A program made the position numbers and the translations under genes. The notes under the pieces were generated by a model. That model was not told the origin of the DNA and did no database searches. It saw only the letters and a program-made list of their open reading frames with translations. Shown here in pieces: positions 44,690-53,225 of a stretch of DNA of 64,000 nucleotides. The stretch is from Pannonibacter carbonis (lineage in GTDB: Bacteria > Pseudomonadota > Alphaproteobacteria > Rhizobiales > Stappiaceae): positions 124,001-188,000 of the forward strand of contig NZ_PUDR01000004.1 in NCBI RefSeq assembly GCF_003012935.1. The letters run 5' to 3'. How positions within the stretch are numbered: position 1 is the stretch's first letter; every line of letters starts with the position of its first letter.

Positions 44690-46243
44690 TCACATCACCG
44701 CACCGACCTGCCAGGGCACGAATTCGTTGTCGCCAAGGCCCAGCGCTTCAGATTTCGATTGTGCCCCGGAGGCAACCGCGAGGAGGAGTTCGAGGATTTG
44801 CAGCCCCTTGTCAGACAGAGGAACACTCTCGCTCAGCACATCGCCGCAGTTCAGGTCCATGTCCTCAGGCATGGACGCGAACAGGGCATCGTTGGTGGCC
44901 AGTTTCACGGTCGGGGCCGGCTTGGAGCCAAAGGCGGAGCCGCGCCCGGTGGTGAAGACCACGATCTGGGCCCCGCCGGCAATCTGCCCCGTTGCCGAGA
45001 CAGGATCGTAACCGGGCGTGTCCATGAACACGAGGCCCGGCGCCGTCACCTGCTCGGCGTAATCGTAGAAGGCGGTGAGCGGCGTCGAGCCCCCCTTGGC
45101 AACGGCGCCGAGAGATTTTTCCAGAATAGTGGTGAGGCCGCCGGCCTTGTTGCCAGGACTGGGGTTGTTGTCCATGCTGCCGCCGTTCATCGCGGTGTAG
45201 CGCTCCCACCAGCCGAGACAGGCGATCAGCCGGTCGGCAACCTGCTGGTTCACCGCCCGGCGCAGCAGCAGCTGTTCGGCACCATATATCTCGGGGGTTT
45301 CAGACAGGATCACGGTAGCGCCGAGCCCCACCAGAAGATCGCAAGCCGCGCCCAGCGCCGGATTGGCGGTGATGCCCGACAGGCCGTCCGAACCGCCGCA
45401 TTGCAGCGCGACCTTCAGCGCCGACACCGGCACCGGCTCGCGGTGGACTTCGTTCACGGCGGGCAGAATCTCCAGCACCTTGGCCTTGATCGCGGCAATC
45501 GTCTGGCGTGTGCCGCCGCTGTCCTGAATTGTCAGGCCGTGGAAGTGGTCTGCGCCGGCCGCACCAAACACCGACTTCATGCGGGCGATCTGCATGACCT
45601 CGCAGCCGAGCCCGACAAACACGGCCGCCCCGACATTGGGATGTGTGGCATGCCCCCACAGAACCCGCTGAAGAATATCGAAGCCACGCCCCTCGCTGGC
45701 CATGCCGCAACCGGACCCGTGCGCGAAGGCGACAATCCCGTCGACGTTGGGATAGTTGGCCAGCACGCCGGAGGTTTCCAGCTCAAAGGCGGCACGACGG
45801 ATGACGGTGGCCGAACAGTTGACCGTGGCACAGAGCGCTATGAAGTTACGGGTGCCGATCCGGCCGTCGGCACGGCGGTAGCCGGCAAAATGACGGGGTG
45901 CAATGTCTGGTATCGCAGCCGCGGCCCGAGCAAGATCGTCGCCGATCGTATAGGCGCGGTCATGCTCGCTGAAGGCGCAGTTGTGGGTATGGACATGTTC
46001 ACCGGCAGCGATGTCCATCTTCGCGGTGCCGATGATCTGGCCGAACTTGAGGATAGAAGCGCCATGCGGGATCGGGCGCAACGCGATCTTGTGCCCGGCG
46101 GACAGCGGCTGCGGCAACGGCCGCCCGAACCCGAGCGGATCACCGCCGCCGGCCACCCGCTCCCGCAGGATTGCAACGTTATCCGCCTCATGCAGGATGA
46201 TCGCGGCGGGGCCCGACCGGTCAGCGTGCAAGCCACCCTCCAT
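44690..46243 (-). CDS. uxaA: Altronate dehydratase family protein (UxaA-like)
   Basis: 517 residues: N-terminal SAF domain (about 1-95, with ILHEADNVAI and HTHNCAF) and the large C-terminal dehydratase domain containing GRIGTRNFIALCATVNCSA, GLGCEVMQI and LQCGGSDGLSGITANPALG with metal-binding cysteines. The family dehydrates altronate (or galactarate) to 2-keto-3-deoxygluconate-type products; the neighbours favour altronate. Last gene of the uronate operon; it overlaps kduD by 23 bases. The start was chosen at the ATG directly before the SAF domain. Confidence 0.9.
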   Translation of the reverse strand: MEGGLHADRSGPAAIILHEADNVAILRERVAGGGDPLGFGRPLPQPLSAGHKIALRPIPHGASILKFGQIIGTAKMDIAAGEHVHTHNCAFSEHDRAYTIGDDLARAAAAIPDIAPRHFAGYRRADGRIGTRNFIALCATVNCSATVIRRAAFELETSGVLANYPNVDGIVAFAHGSGCGMASEGRGFDILQRVLWGHATHPNVGAAVFVGLGCEVMQIARMKSVFGAAGADHFHGLTIQDSGGTRQTIAAIKAKVLEILPAVNEVHREPVPVSALKVALQCGGSDGLSGITANPALGAACDLLVGLGATVILSETPEIYGAEQLLLRRAVNQQVADRLIACLGWWERYTAMNGGSMDNNPSPGNKAGGLTTILEKSLGAVAKGGSTPLTAFYDYAEQVTAPGLVFMDTPGYDPVSATGQIAGGAQIVVFTTGRGSAFGSKPAPTVKLATNDALFASMPEDMDLNCGDVLSESVPLSDKGLQILELLLAVASGAQSKSEALGLGDNEFVPWQVGAVM

Positions 46244-46949
46244 CCACGTTGAGGACCGCGCCATGAATATAGCTGGAAGCGGGTGAGGCGAGGAACACCG
46301 CTGCCTCACCAATGTCCGAGGCCCGGCCCCAGCGTCCGGCGGGGATCCGCTCCAGGATGGCACGGTTGCGATCCGGGTCGTCGCGCAGGGCCTCGGTGTT
46401 GTTGGTCTCGATATAGCCCGGCGCGATGGCATTGACGTTGATGCCCCGCGCCGCCCATTCATTGGCCATCAGTTTGGTGAGGCCTGCAACGCCATGCTTC
46501 GACGCCGTATAGGAAGGCACGCGGATACCACCCTGGAACGACAGCAGCGAGGCGATGTTGATCACCTTGCCCACGCCTCCCCGTGCGAAGGCCGACCGGG
46601 CAAAGGCCTGACTTGTGAAAAAGACGGCCTTCAGGTTGATGTCCATGACGGCGTCCCAGTCACTTTCGGAGAAATCAACCGTGTCGGCGCGGCGAATGAT
46701 GCCGGCATTGTTGACCAGAATGTCCACGGGCTCGGCATCGAAGACATCCTTTGCTGCCAGCGGGTCGGACAGGTCCAGCTTCAGGTCGCGTGCGTGGCCG
46801 ATGAGGGCTACGGTTTCCGCAGAGGAACTGCGTCCGGCGCAAATGACCTCTGCGCCCGCCCGGCCGAGAGCGATGGCAATCGCCTGGCCGATGCCGGTGT
46901 TGGCACCCGTGACCAGCGCGACCCGCCCCTCCAGCGAGAACGGGTTCAC
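46221..46949 (-). CDS. kduD: 2-deoxy-D-gluconate 3-dehydrogenase / KDG dehydrogenase KduD
   Basis: 242 residues. Short-chain dehydrogenase: VTGANTGIGQAIAIALGRAG (NAD-binding), NNAGI, and the Ser-Tyr-Lys triad in SLLSFQGGIRVPSYTASKHG. The stretch VNAIAPGYIETNNTEALRDD and RIPAGRWG is typical of KduD. It reduces 2,5-diketo-3-deoxygluconate to 2-keto-3-deoxygluconate with NADH. Coupled to kduI by a four-base overlap (46946-46949). Confidence 0.95.
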   Translation of the reverse strand: MNPFSLEGRVALVTGANTGIGQAIAIALGRAGAEVICAGRSSSAETVALIGHARDLKLDLSDPLAAKDVFDAEPVDILVNNAGIIRRADTVDFSESDWDAVMDINLKAVFFTSQAFARSAFARGGVGKVINIASLLSFQGGIRVPSYTASKHGVAGLTKLMANEWAARGINVNAIAPGYIETNNTEALRDDPDRNRAILERIPAGRWGRASDIGEAAVFLASPASSYIHGAVLNVDGGWLAR

Positions 46950-47770
46950 CGCAGGTCCTCCATCGCCACCATTTCAACGTCCTTGTAATCGACATTGTCG
47001 CCGGCCATGGCCCAGATGAAGGTGTAGCTGCCGGTGCCTGCGCCGCAATGGATCGACCAGGGCGGCGAGACCACCGCATCCTCGTTCTGCATCACCAGGT
47101 GACGGGTTTCATCCGGACGGCCCATGAAGTGGAACACGCGCTGCTCCGGCTTCATGTTGAAGTAGAGATAGGCCTCCATGCGCCGGTCATGCAGATGGGC
47201 AGGCATGGTGTTCCAGACCGAACCATTGTGCAGTTTGGTGTAGCCGACAACGAGCTGGCAGGACGTCATCACGGCGGGATGCACGAACTGGTAGATGGTG
47301 CGGTCATTCGAGGTCTCGCCGGAGCCCAGCTTGACGACAGCGGCCTCCTCAAGGCGGATCAAACGTGCCGGATGAACGCTGTGGGCAGGGGCGGACAGGA
47401 TGTAGAAGCGCCCCTCACCCGCAAATGTCACCGGACCTGAACCAAGCGGCAGGTAGAGCACGTCGCCACGCTCGAGCGTATGTGTCTGCCCACCGGCAGA
47501 AACGGTACCGGTCGCGCCGACATTCACGACGGCCATTTCGCGGCGATCAAGAATGCTTGCGGTGCCGCATTCCTTGACATGATCCAGCGTCAGCGGCGCA
47601 CCGGCCGGGACCGCACCCCCGACGATCATGCGGTCATAGTGCGTATAGACAAGGCGGATCTCGCCAACACGGAACAGCTCGCCCAGATGAAAATTCTTGC
47701 GCAGTTCGGCGGTGCCCATCCGCTTGGCAGCTTCCGGGTCGATGGCGTGGCGGGTTTCAACGGTCAGCAT
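46946..47770 (-). CDS. kduI: 5-keto-4-deoxyuronate isomerase KduI
   Basis: 274 residues, close to the family's 278. Metal ligands lie in WNTMPAHLHDRRMEAYLYF (HxH and Glu), with HYDRMIVGGAVPAG and SPPWSIHCGAGT conserved. Converts 5-keto-4-deoxyuronate to 2,5-diketo-3-deoxygluconate in the breakdown of unsaturated uronates from pectin, alginate-like or glycosaminoglycan polymers. Between kdgF (25-base gap) and kduD (overlap) in the operon. Confidence 0.96.
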   Translation of the reverse strand: MLTVETRHAIDPEAAKRMGTAELRKNFHLGELFRVGEIRLVYTHYDRMIVGGAVPAGAPLTLDHVKECGTASILDRREMAVVNVGATGTVSAGGQTHTLERGDVLYLPLGSGPVTFAGEGRFYILSAPAHSVHPARLIRLEEAAVVKLGSGETSNDRTIYQFVHPAVMTSCQLVVGYTKLHNGSVWNTMPAHLHDRRMEAYLYFNMKPEQRVFHFMGRPDETRHLVMQNEDAVVSPPWSIHCGAGTGSYTFIWAMAGDNVDYKDVEMVAMEDLR

Positions 47771-47795
47771 GGCGGTGTCCTTGAAGTCGGATGAG

Positions 47796-48122
47796 TCAAA
47801 GAAAATCGTCCCGGCGCGGGGTGAACGTGTCGATCAGCCTACCAGGAGCGAGGCAGACGCAGCCGTGCATGGCGAGGGACGGAATGACGAAGCTGTCTCC
47901 AGGGCCAACCTCGACGGCCTCCCCGGCCACGGAGAAGCGGAAGCGTCCGCTTTCCACGTAAGTCGACTGGATGTGCGGGTGGTTGTGCAACTTGCCCTCC
48001 GCCCCGGCATGGGCAAAGCGAAACGCCACGACCATGAGGTCCGGGCATTCGGAGAGCACCTGGCGCGTCACGCCAGGATCCGTTGCAACGACGGGAAAGC
48101 TCTTCAGCATCGGGGGCCTCAT
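47796..48122 (-). CDS. kdgF: Unsaturated-uronate ketonising cupin KdgF
   Basis: 108 residues, a single cupin: KLHNHPHIQSTYVESGRFRFSV (His ligands) and GDSFVIPSLAMHGCVC, ending FTPRRDDFL, a C-terminus I recall as characteristic of KdgF. KdgF turns 4,5-unsaturated galacturonate into its linear keto form, the step before KduI. The ATG at 48120-48122 overlaps the dctM stop (ATGA); a second ATG at 48110 is an alternative. Its place next to kduI and kduD supports the call. Confidence 0.85.
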   Translation of the reverse strand: MRPPMLKSFPVVATDPGVTRQVLSECPDLMVVAFRFAHAGAEGKLHNHPHIQSTYVESGRFRFSVAGEAVEVGPGDSFVIPSLAMHGCVCLAPGRLIDTFTPRRDDFL

Positions 48123-49399
48123 CGGAACAGGGAAGGGAGCCACAAGGACAGGGCGGGGATATAGGTCACCAGCAAAAGCGCCGCGAAAGCCGCACCGTAG
48201 AAGGGCCAGATCGTCTTCACCGCCTCCCAGACCGTTATGCGCCCGACGGCGCAGCCGACGAACAGCACCGAGCCGACGGGCGGCGTACACAGACCGATGC
48301 CCAGATTGAGGATCAGGATCACGCCGAAATGCACCGGATCGACCCCATAGGCCGCAGCGACTGGCAGGAAGATCGGCGTCGTGATGACGATCAGCGGCGA
48401 CATGTCCATGAAGGTGCCGAGGAACAGCAGAATGACGTTGATCAGCAGAAGGATGACAATGGGATTGTCGGAAACGCCGCGCAGCAGCGCGACCATCTCG
48501 GCAGGAACCTTCAAGAGGGCCATCAGCCACCCGAAAGAGGCTGCGCAGCCAATCACCAGCAGCACCATCGCGGTGGTGCGAACTGCCGCCATGGTGGAGG
48601 CGACAAAGTTGTCCAAGGTCATCGTGCGATAGGCCAGGACGGTGACCAGCAGTGCATAGACTGCGGCAATGCAAGAGCTTTCCGATGCGGTGAAGACACC
48701 GGAGCGGACGCCGAAGAAAATGATGCCGATCAGCATCAGGCCGGGAATCGCATTGGCGAACAGGAAGCCGACCGCCCCCCAGCCGGGAAAGGCTTCAGTG
48801 GGATAGCCACGGCGCTTTGCCACCCACCAGGCTGCGGACATCAGCGACAGCGCCAGCAGCAGGCCGGGGATGATGCCGGCGGTGAACAGGTCGGCGATGG
48901 AAATGCGCCCGCCGGCCGAGATCGAATAGATGATCATGTTGTGCGACGGCGGGATCAGCAGCGCGATGATCGAGGAGACCACGGTGACGTTAACGGCATA
49001 GTCCACGCCATAGCCGCGCTCCTTCATTTGCGGGATCATCAGGCCGCCAATGGCGGAGGCATCAGCCGCGGCTGAACCCGAGATGCCACCGAACATGACG
49101 GAAGCTGCGATGTTGACCTGCCCGAGACCACCGCGCATGTGCCCGACCGCCGCTCCGGCAAGCGCCACGAGACGGCGGGCGATATCGCCGCGCACCATAA
49201 GTTCGCCGGCAAAGATAAAGAACGGGATTGCCATCAGCGCGAAGACCGATACGCCGGAATTCAGCCGCTGGAACACGATCATCGGCGGCAAGCCGAGATA
49301 GACGACGGTGGCAAAGGACGAGATGCCGAGGCAGAAGGCGACCGGCATGCCGATCAGCAGCAGGAAGCCGAATGTCCCGAAAAGAACCCAGAACTCCAT
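48119..49399 (-). CDS. dctM: TRAP transporter large membrane subunit (DctM)
   Basis: 426 residues, about 12 membrane segments with DctM motifs such as GIPFFIFAGELMVRGDIARR-like (AIPFFIFAGELMVRG), GISGSAAADASAIGG and LIPPSHNMIIYS. The main transport subunit of the TRAP system, using the sodium gradient. The ATG at 49399 lies just after the dctQ stop. Together with the dctP and dctQ genes it probably imports uronates or unsaturated uronate oligomers. Confidence 0.96.
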   Translation of the reverse strand: MEFWVLFGTFGFLLLIGMPVAFCLGISSFATVVYLGLPPMIVFQRLNSGVSVFALMAIPFFIFAGELMVRGDIARRLVALAGAAVGHMRGGLGQVNIAASVMFGGISGSAAADASAIGGLMIPQMKERGYGVDYAVNVTVVSSIIALLIPPSHNMIIYSISAGGRISIADLFTAGIIPGLLLALSLMSAAWWVAKRRGYPTEAFPGWGAVGFLFANAIPGLMLIGIIFFGVRSGVFTASESSCIAAVYALLVTVLAYRTMTLDNFVASTMAAVRTTAMVLLVIGCAASFGWLMALLKVPAEMVALLRGVSDNPIVILLLINVILLFLGTFMDMSPLIVITTPIFLPVAAAYGVDPVHFGVILILNLGIGLCTPPVGSVLFVGCAVGRITVWEAVKTIWPFYGAAFAALLLVTYIPALSLWLPSLFR

Positions 49400-49400
49400 G

Positions 49401-49913
49401 TCACGCCTCCGCGCTGTCAACTTCGCCGAAGCGGGCGGTGGGGAGGCCGGCGGCCCGGCGCAAGAGACGTTCAACCGAGAACAGGAAGATCAGCACGCCG
49501 CCACCAACCAGCGGCATGAAGTCGACCGCCCCGGAGAGGCCGAGCGAAGGCAGCTTGACGTTCCAGGCAGAAAAGCAAAGCTCCAGCCCGTACCACGCCA
49601 TGCCGGCCCCGAAGGCCCCGACCAAGGCGTCAGACAAGCTGAACAACGCAAGCTTGACCCGCGGCGGCACGACGTAGAGCAGGATGTCGAAGCTGAGGTG
49701 GTAGCCCTCCCGGATGCCGACAGCTGCCCCGAAAAAGATGAACCAACCCATGAGGATGACGGCGAAGGGCTCGCTCCAGACAATGCTGTCGTTGAGCACA
49801 TAGCGAAAGAACACCTGGGCCGCGATGATCGCGGTCATCAGGGAAAGGCCTACTCCGGCGATCCAGAGGGCCAGGCGGGAGATCGTCCCGCAAATCTGGG
49901 CAAGCGCGTGCAT
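49401..49913 (-). CDS. dctQ: TRAP transporter small membrane subunit (DctQ)
   Basis: 170 residues with four predicted membrane helices and the DctQ pattern FRYVLNDSIVWSEPFAVILMGWFIFFGAAVGIREGYHLS. Forms the membrane complex with DctM. Separated from dctP by 67 bases that hold a strong terminator-like hairpin, so it is probably expressed less than dctP. Confidence 0.94.
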   Translation of the reverse strand: MHALAQICGTISRLALWIAGVGLSLMTAIIAAQVFFRYVLNDSIVWSEPFAVILMGWFIFFGAAVGIREGYHLSFDILLYVVPPRVKLALFSLSDALVGAFGAGMAWYGLELCFSAWNVKLPSLGLSGAVDFMPLVGGGVLIFLFSVERLLRRAAGLPTARFGEVDSAEA

Positions 49914-49935
49914 GATGACCTGAAACCAACAGCAA

Positions 49936-49967
49936 GAAGAAAAGCCCGCGCCGGAACCGGCGCGGGC
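49936..49967 (-). terminator. Hairpin and T-run between dctP and dctQ
   Basis: Perfect arms of 11 bases (GCCCGCGCCGG at 49944-49954 and its complement at 49957-49967) with a 2-base loop, followed on the minus strand by TTTTCTTCTT. It lies inside the operon and probably gives partial termination or 3' protection of the dctP message, a usual way to make more binding protein than membrane subunits. Confidence 0.8.
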
Positions 49968-49980
49968 ATGCGGGCTCAGG

Positions 49981-50961
49981 TCACTCGGTGGCCTGGATCC
50001 GGGCCACCAGTTCCTTCAGCTTGTCCGAGGTGACATGCTTTTCGTAGACCGGCTTCATCGCGTCGATGAACGGCTTTTTGTCAATGTCGGTGATCACCTG
50101 GGCACCGGCAGCGCGAACCTTTTCCTCTGATGCCTTTTCACGGGCGACCCACAGGTCACGCATTAACGGAACTGCATCCTTGGCTGCCTCACGGACCGTG
50201 GCCTGATCTTCGGCCGACAGCTTGTCCCAGCTGGACTTCGACATCACCAGGACTTCCGGCACCATCAGATGCTGGTTCAGGGTGTAGTACTTGGCGACTT
50301 CGAAGTGGCCGGAGGATTCAAACGAGGGCCAGTTGTTCTCGGCCCCGTCGATGACACCGGTCTGGATCGAGGAATAGACCTCGCCATAGGGCATCGGCGT
50401 CGCATTGGCGCCAAGGGCCGTCATCATGTCGACGAAAATGTCGGACTGCATGACGCGGACCTTCATGCCCTTGAGGTCCTCGACCGACGTGATCGGCTTC
50501 TTCGAATTGTAGAAGCTGCGCGATCCGCCATCGAAGAAGGCAAGGCCAACGTAACCATGCTCTTCGAAGGCCTTGAGAATGTCTTCACCGATCGGCCCGT
50601 CCATCACCTTGTGCATGTGCTCGGTCGAGCGGAAGATGAAGGGCAGCGAGACGACCTTGGTCTCCTCGACGAGGTTGTTGAACGGACCCATCGAGACGCG
50701 GTTCATGTCGATGACACCGAACTTGGTCTGCTCGATGGTGTCCTTCTCCTGCCCCAGCTGGGCGGAGTGAAACACCTCGATGCACAGCCGGCCGTTGGTC
50801 CGCTCCTCAAGCAACTTGCCCATCGCCTTGACCGCCTCGACGGTCGGATAGCCGTCCGGGTGGGTGTCGGATGACCGCAAGGTGGTCTCGCAGGCCATGG
50901 CCGACCCGGTCATCATCACGCTCGCCAGGAGCGCTGCCTTCGCCAGTTTCATAAAAGTCAT
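49981..50961 (-). CDS. dctP: TRAP transporter solute-binding protein (DctP)
   Basis: 326 residues with a signal peptide ([19 protein letters not shown], cleaved near SAMA-CE). DctP-fold features: [17 protein letters not shown] and [22 protein letters not shown] with the carboxylate-binding Arg in KVRVMQ. Binds the acid sugar in the periplasm. GGAGG seven bases before ATG 50961 sets the start. First transporter gene after uxaC. Confidence 0.95.
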   Translation of the reverse strand: MTFMKLAKAALLASVMMTGSAMACETTLRSSDTHPDGYPTVEAVKAMGKLLEERTNGRLCIEVFHSAQLGQEKDTIEQTKFGVIDMNRVSMGPFNNLVEETKVVSLPFIFRSTEHMHKVMDGPIGEDILKAFEEHGYVGLAFFDGGSRSFYNSKKPITSVEDLKGMKVRVMQSDIFVDMMTALGANATPMPYGEVYSSIQTGVIDGAENNWPSFESSGHFEVAKYYTLNQHLMVPEVLVMSKSSWDKLSAEDQATVREAAKDAVPLMRDLWVAREKASEEKVRAAGAQVITDIDKKPFIDAMKPVYEKHVTSDKLKELVARIQATE

Positions 50962-50988
50962 GATTTCTCCTCCCATCAGTAAAACCGG

Positions 50989-52395
50989 TCAGAGCCGGTA
51001 GGCTTGCCGCGCAAGCCGGTAGGCAAGGTCGTGTGCGACCTCGCGCGCCTCGTCGCCATCCAGCCGCCCGGAGGCGACGAGACCGGCTAGGAAGGCACAA
51101 TCCACGCGCCGCGCCACATCATGGCGGGCCGGGATCGAACAGAACGCCCGGGTGTCGTCGTTGAAACCGACAGTGTTGTAGAACCCGGCCGTTTCCGTGG
51201 TCATCTGGCGGTACCGCGACATCCCCTCCGGACTGTCGAAGAACCACCAGGCGGGACCGAGCCGAAGTGCCGGATAGACACCGGCAAGCGGAGCGAGTTC
51301 CCGCGAATAGGCCGTCTCGTCCAGCGTGAAGACGATGACGGTCAGATCAGCCCGCATCCCGACGGCGTCCAACAGGGGGCGCAGGGCGCGAACGTAGTCG
51401 GTGCGTGTTGGAATATCGAAGCCCTTGTCCCGCCCGAAACGGGCAAGCACGTCCGCGTTGTGGTTGCGGGCCGAGCCTGGATGGATCTGCATCACCAGAC
51501 CATCGTCAAGGCTCATGCGGGCCATTTCCGTCAGCATCTGGCCACGAAAGGCATCCGCCTCCTCAGCCGTGCAACGCCCCTGCAAGGCCTTGTCAAACAG
51601 GGCGGCGGCTTCGGCCTGTGGGAGATTTTCAGTGCGGGCTGTGGGATGGCCGTGGTCCGTCGAGGTCGCCCCGAACTGCTTGAAGTAGGCCCTCCGGCTC
51701 CTGTGCGCCTCAAGATAGCCGTCCCAGCTTGTCGACCGGGTTCCCGCCAGGGCGCCGAGTTGCTCAACCGCCCCGGAAAAACCGGGCATTTCCGGATCGA
51801 CCACCTGATCGGGACGATAGGCCGTGATCACCCGCCCCTTCCAGCCGCTGTCGCGGATCATCGCATGCCAGCGCAGATCATCCAGCGCGCTTTCTGTCGT
51901 TGCCAGAACCTCGATGTTGAAACGCTCGAACAACGCGCGCGGGCGGAACTCGGGACGGGCGAGGCAGTCGGCGATCTGGTCGTAGATCTCATCCGCCGTT
52001 TCTGCGCTCAGGCGGCGGGTGACGCCGAAGACATCGGCAAAGGCATGATCGAGCCAGAGACGGGACGGTGTGCCGCGAAACACATGATAATTCTGCGCGA
52101 ACAAGTGCCAGATGCCGCGTCCGTCGATTTCTGTCCAGCCACCGTCGACACGTGGAACACCAAGCTTTTCCAGGGGAACACCCTGCGAGCACAGCATCCG
52201 AAAGACATAGTGATCGGGGGTGACGAAGAGCTGCGCCGGATCTGGAAAGGCTGCATTTTCGGCGAACCAGCGCGGGTCCGTATGGCCATGCGGACTGACG
52301 ATCGGGAGGCTCTGGGTGTCGGCGTAAAGATCGCGCGCCAGGGACCGGGCTTCCAAGTCCAGCGGGAAAAGTCGGTCCGGATCCAGTATCGTCAC
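50989..52395 (-). CDS. uxaC: Glucuronate/galacturonate isomerase UxaC
   Basis: 468 residues, the family length. Conserved N-terminus SLPIVSPHGHTDPRWFAEN with metal-binding histidines, and FDIPTRTDYVRALRPLLDA and RHDVARRVDC near the end. Converts glucuronate and galacturonate to fructuronate and tagaturonate. First gene of the operon; the divergent GntR gene shares its promoter region. The stop lies 27 bases before dctP's start. Confidence 0.96.
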   Translation of the reverse strand: MTILDPDRLFPLDLEARSLARDLYADTQSLPIVSPHGHTDPRWFAENAAFPDPAQLFVTPDHYVFRMLCSQGVPLEKLGVPRVDGGWTEIDGRGIWHLFAQNYHVFRGTPSRLWLDHAFADVFGVTRRLSAETADEIYDQIADCLARPEFRPRALFERFNIEVLATTESALDDLRWHAMIRDSGWKGRVITAYRPDQVVDPEMPGFSGAVEQLGALAGTRSTSWDGYLEAHRSRRAYFKQFGATSTDHGHPTARTENLPQAEAAALFDKALQGRCTAEEADAFRGQMLTEMARMSLDDGLVMQIHPGSARNHNADVLARFGRDKGFDIPTRTDYVRALRPLLDAVGMRADLTVIVFTLDETAYSRELAPLAGVYPALRLGPAWWFFDSPEGMSRYRQMTTETAGFYNTVGFNDDTRAFCSIPARHDVARRVDCAFLAGLVASGRLDGDEAREVAHDLAYRLARQAYRL

Positions 52396-52460
52396 TCTTG
52401 TTCTCCTCCCTGAGGCCGACTATTGCGGTTCTTTGACTGCTTGGTAGTCGGCAACAAAAC

Positions 52461-52480
52461 TAATATGCTAGTATGCAAAG
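52461..52480. promoter_or_regulatory. Candidate GntR operator between uxaC and the regulator
   Basis: ATGCTAGTAT at 52465-52474 is an imperfect palindrome centred on CTAG; read another way, TATGC is repeated eight bases apart. It lies 20 to 35 bases upstream of the regulator's start. The match to a specific GntR-family consensus is not certain. Confidence 0.3.
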
Positions 52481-52499
52481 CGAGTCAACGGAGGTGCGG

Positions 52500-53207
52500 A
52501 TGTCAGGATCAGTGCAACTGCGGGCCATCGAGGCCCTGAACCGGCCATCGGTCGCCGATGCCGTTTTTGACGCGCTGCACCGGCAGATCCTGTCGCTGGA
52601 ACTGCCGCCGGGCACGAAAATTTCCGAAGTCGATGTCTCGAAGGCCTCCGGCGTCTCGCGCCAGCCTGTCCGCGATGCCTTCTACCGGCTATCCAAGCTC
52701 GGCTTCCTCACCATACGTCCGCAACGGGCGACCTGCGTGTCGGTGATCTCGGAAAACGCCGTCCTCCAGGCGCAGTTCATCCGCACGGCCATCGAGGCCG
52801 AGACCGTGCGTATTGCCTGTAGCAAGCTGACATCTGCGGACCACACCGTGCTGGACGGGTTGCTCGACCTGCAACGCAAGGCGATACAGGAGGGGCGTCC
52901 GCTCGATTTCCAGGCGCTGGATGACCAGTTTCACCGTGAAATCTGTGAGCGGTCAGGGCATGGGCATGCCTGGGAGATCATTCGCGAGAACAAGGCGCAT
53001 ATGGACCGGGTGCGCTACCTGTCCCTCGCCTTTGCCTCGAATGAAGCTTTCGAGGATCATTGCAAGGTCATGGATGCAATCCGCGCCCGCAACGCTGAAC
53101 TGGCCGTGAGCGACATGCGCAAGCATCTGGCGCGCATCCGTACCCAGATCATCCGCATCCGCGCCGAGCACATGCAATATTTTGCGCAGGAGCCGTTGGA
53201 AGACTGA
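52500..53207 (+). CDS. GntR-family (FCD) transcriptional regulator of uronate operon
   Basis: 235 residues. N-terminal winged helix (about 20-85) with GTKISEVDVSKASGVSRQPVRDAF, and C-terminal FCD domain with the Asp-x3-His metal motif in LDDQFHREICERSG and later His residues. FadR/ExuR/UxuR-like FCD regulators bind acidic sugars or organic acids. GGAGG at 52490-52494 six bases before ATG 52500 sets the start over an earlier in-frame ATG at 52473. Divergent from the uxaC operon, its obvious target. Confidence 0.92.
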   Translation: MSGSVQLRAIEALNRPSVADAVFDALHRQILSLELPPGTKISEVDVSKASGVSRQPVRDAFYRLSKLGFLTIRPQRATCVSVISENAVLQAQFIRTAIEAETVRIACSKLTSADHTVLDGLLDLQRKAIQEGRPLDFQALDDQFHREICERSGHGHAWEIIRENKAHMDRVRYLSLAFASNEAFEDHCKVMDAIRARNAELAVSDMRKHLARIRTQIIRIRAEHMQYFAQEPLED

Positions 53208-53225
53208 CGCCTGGTCGCAATTACC

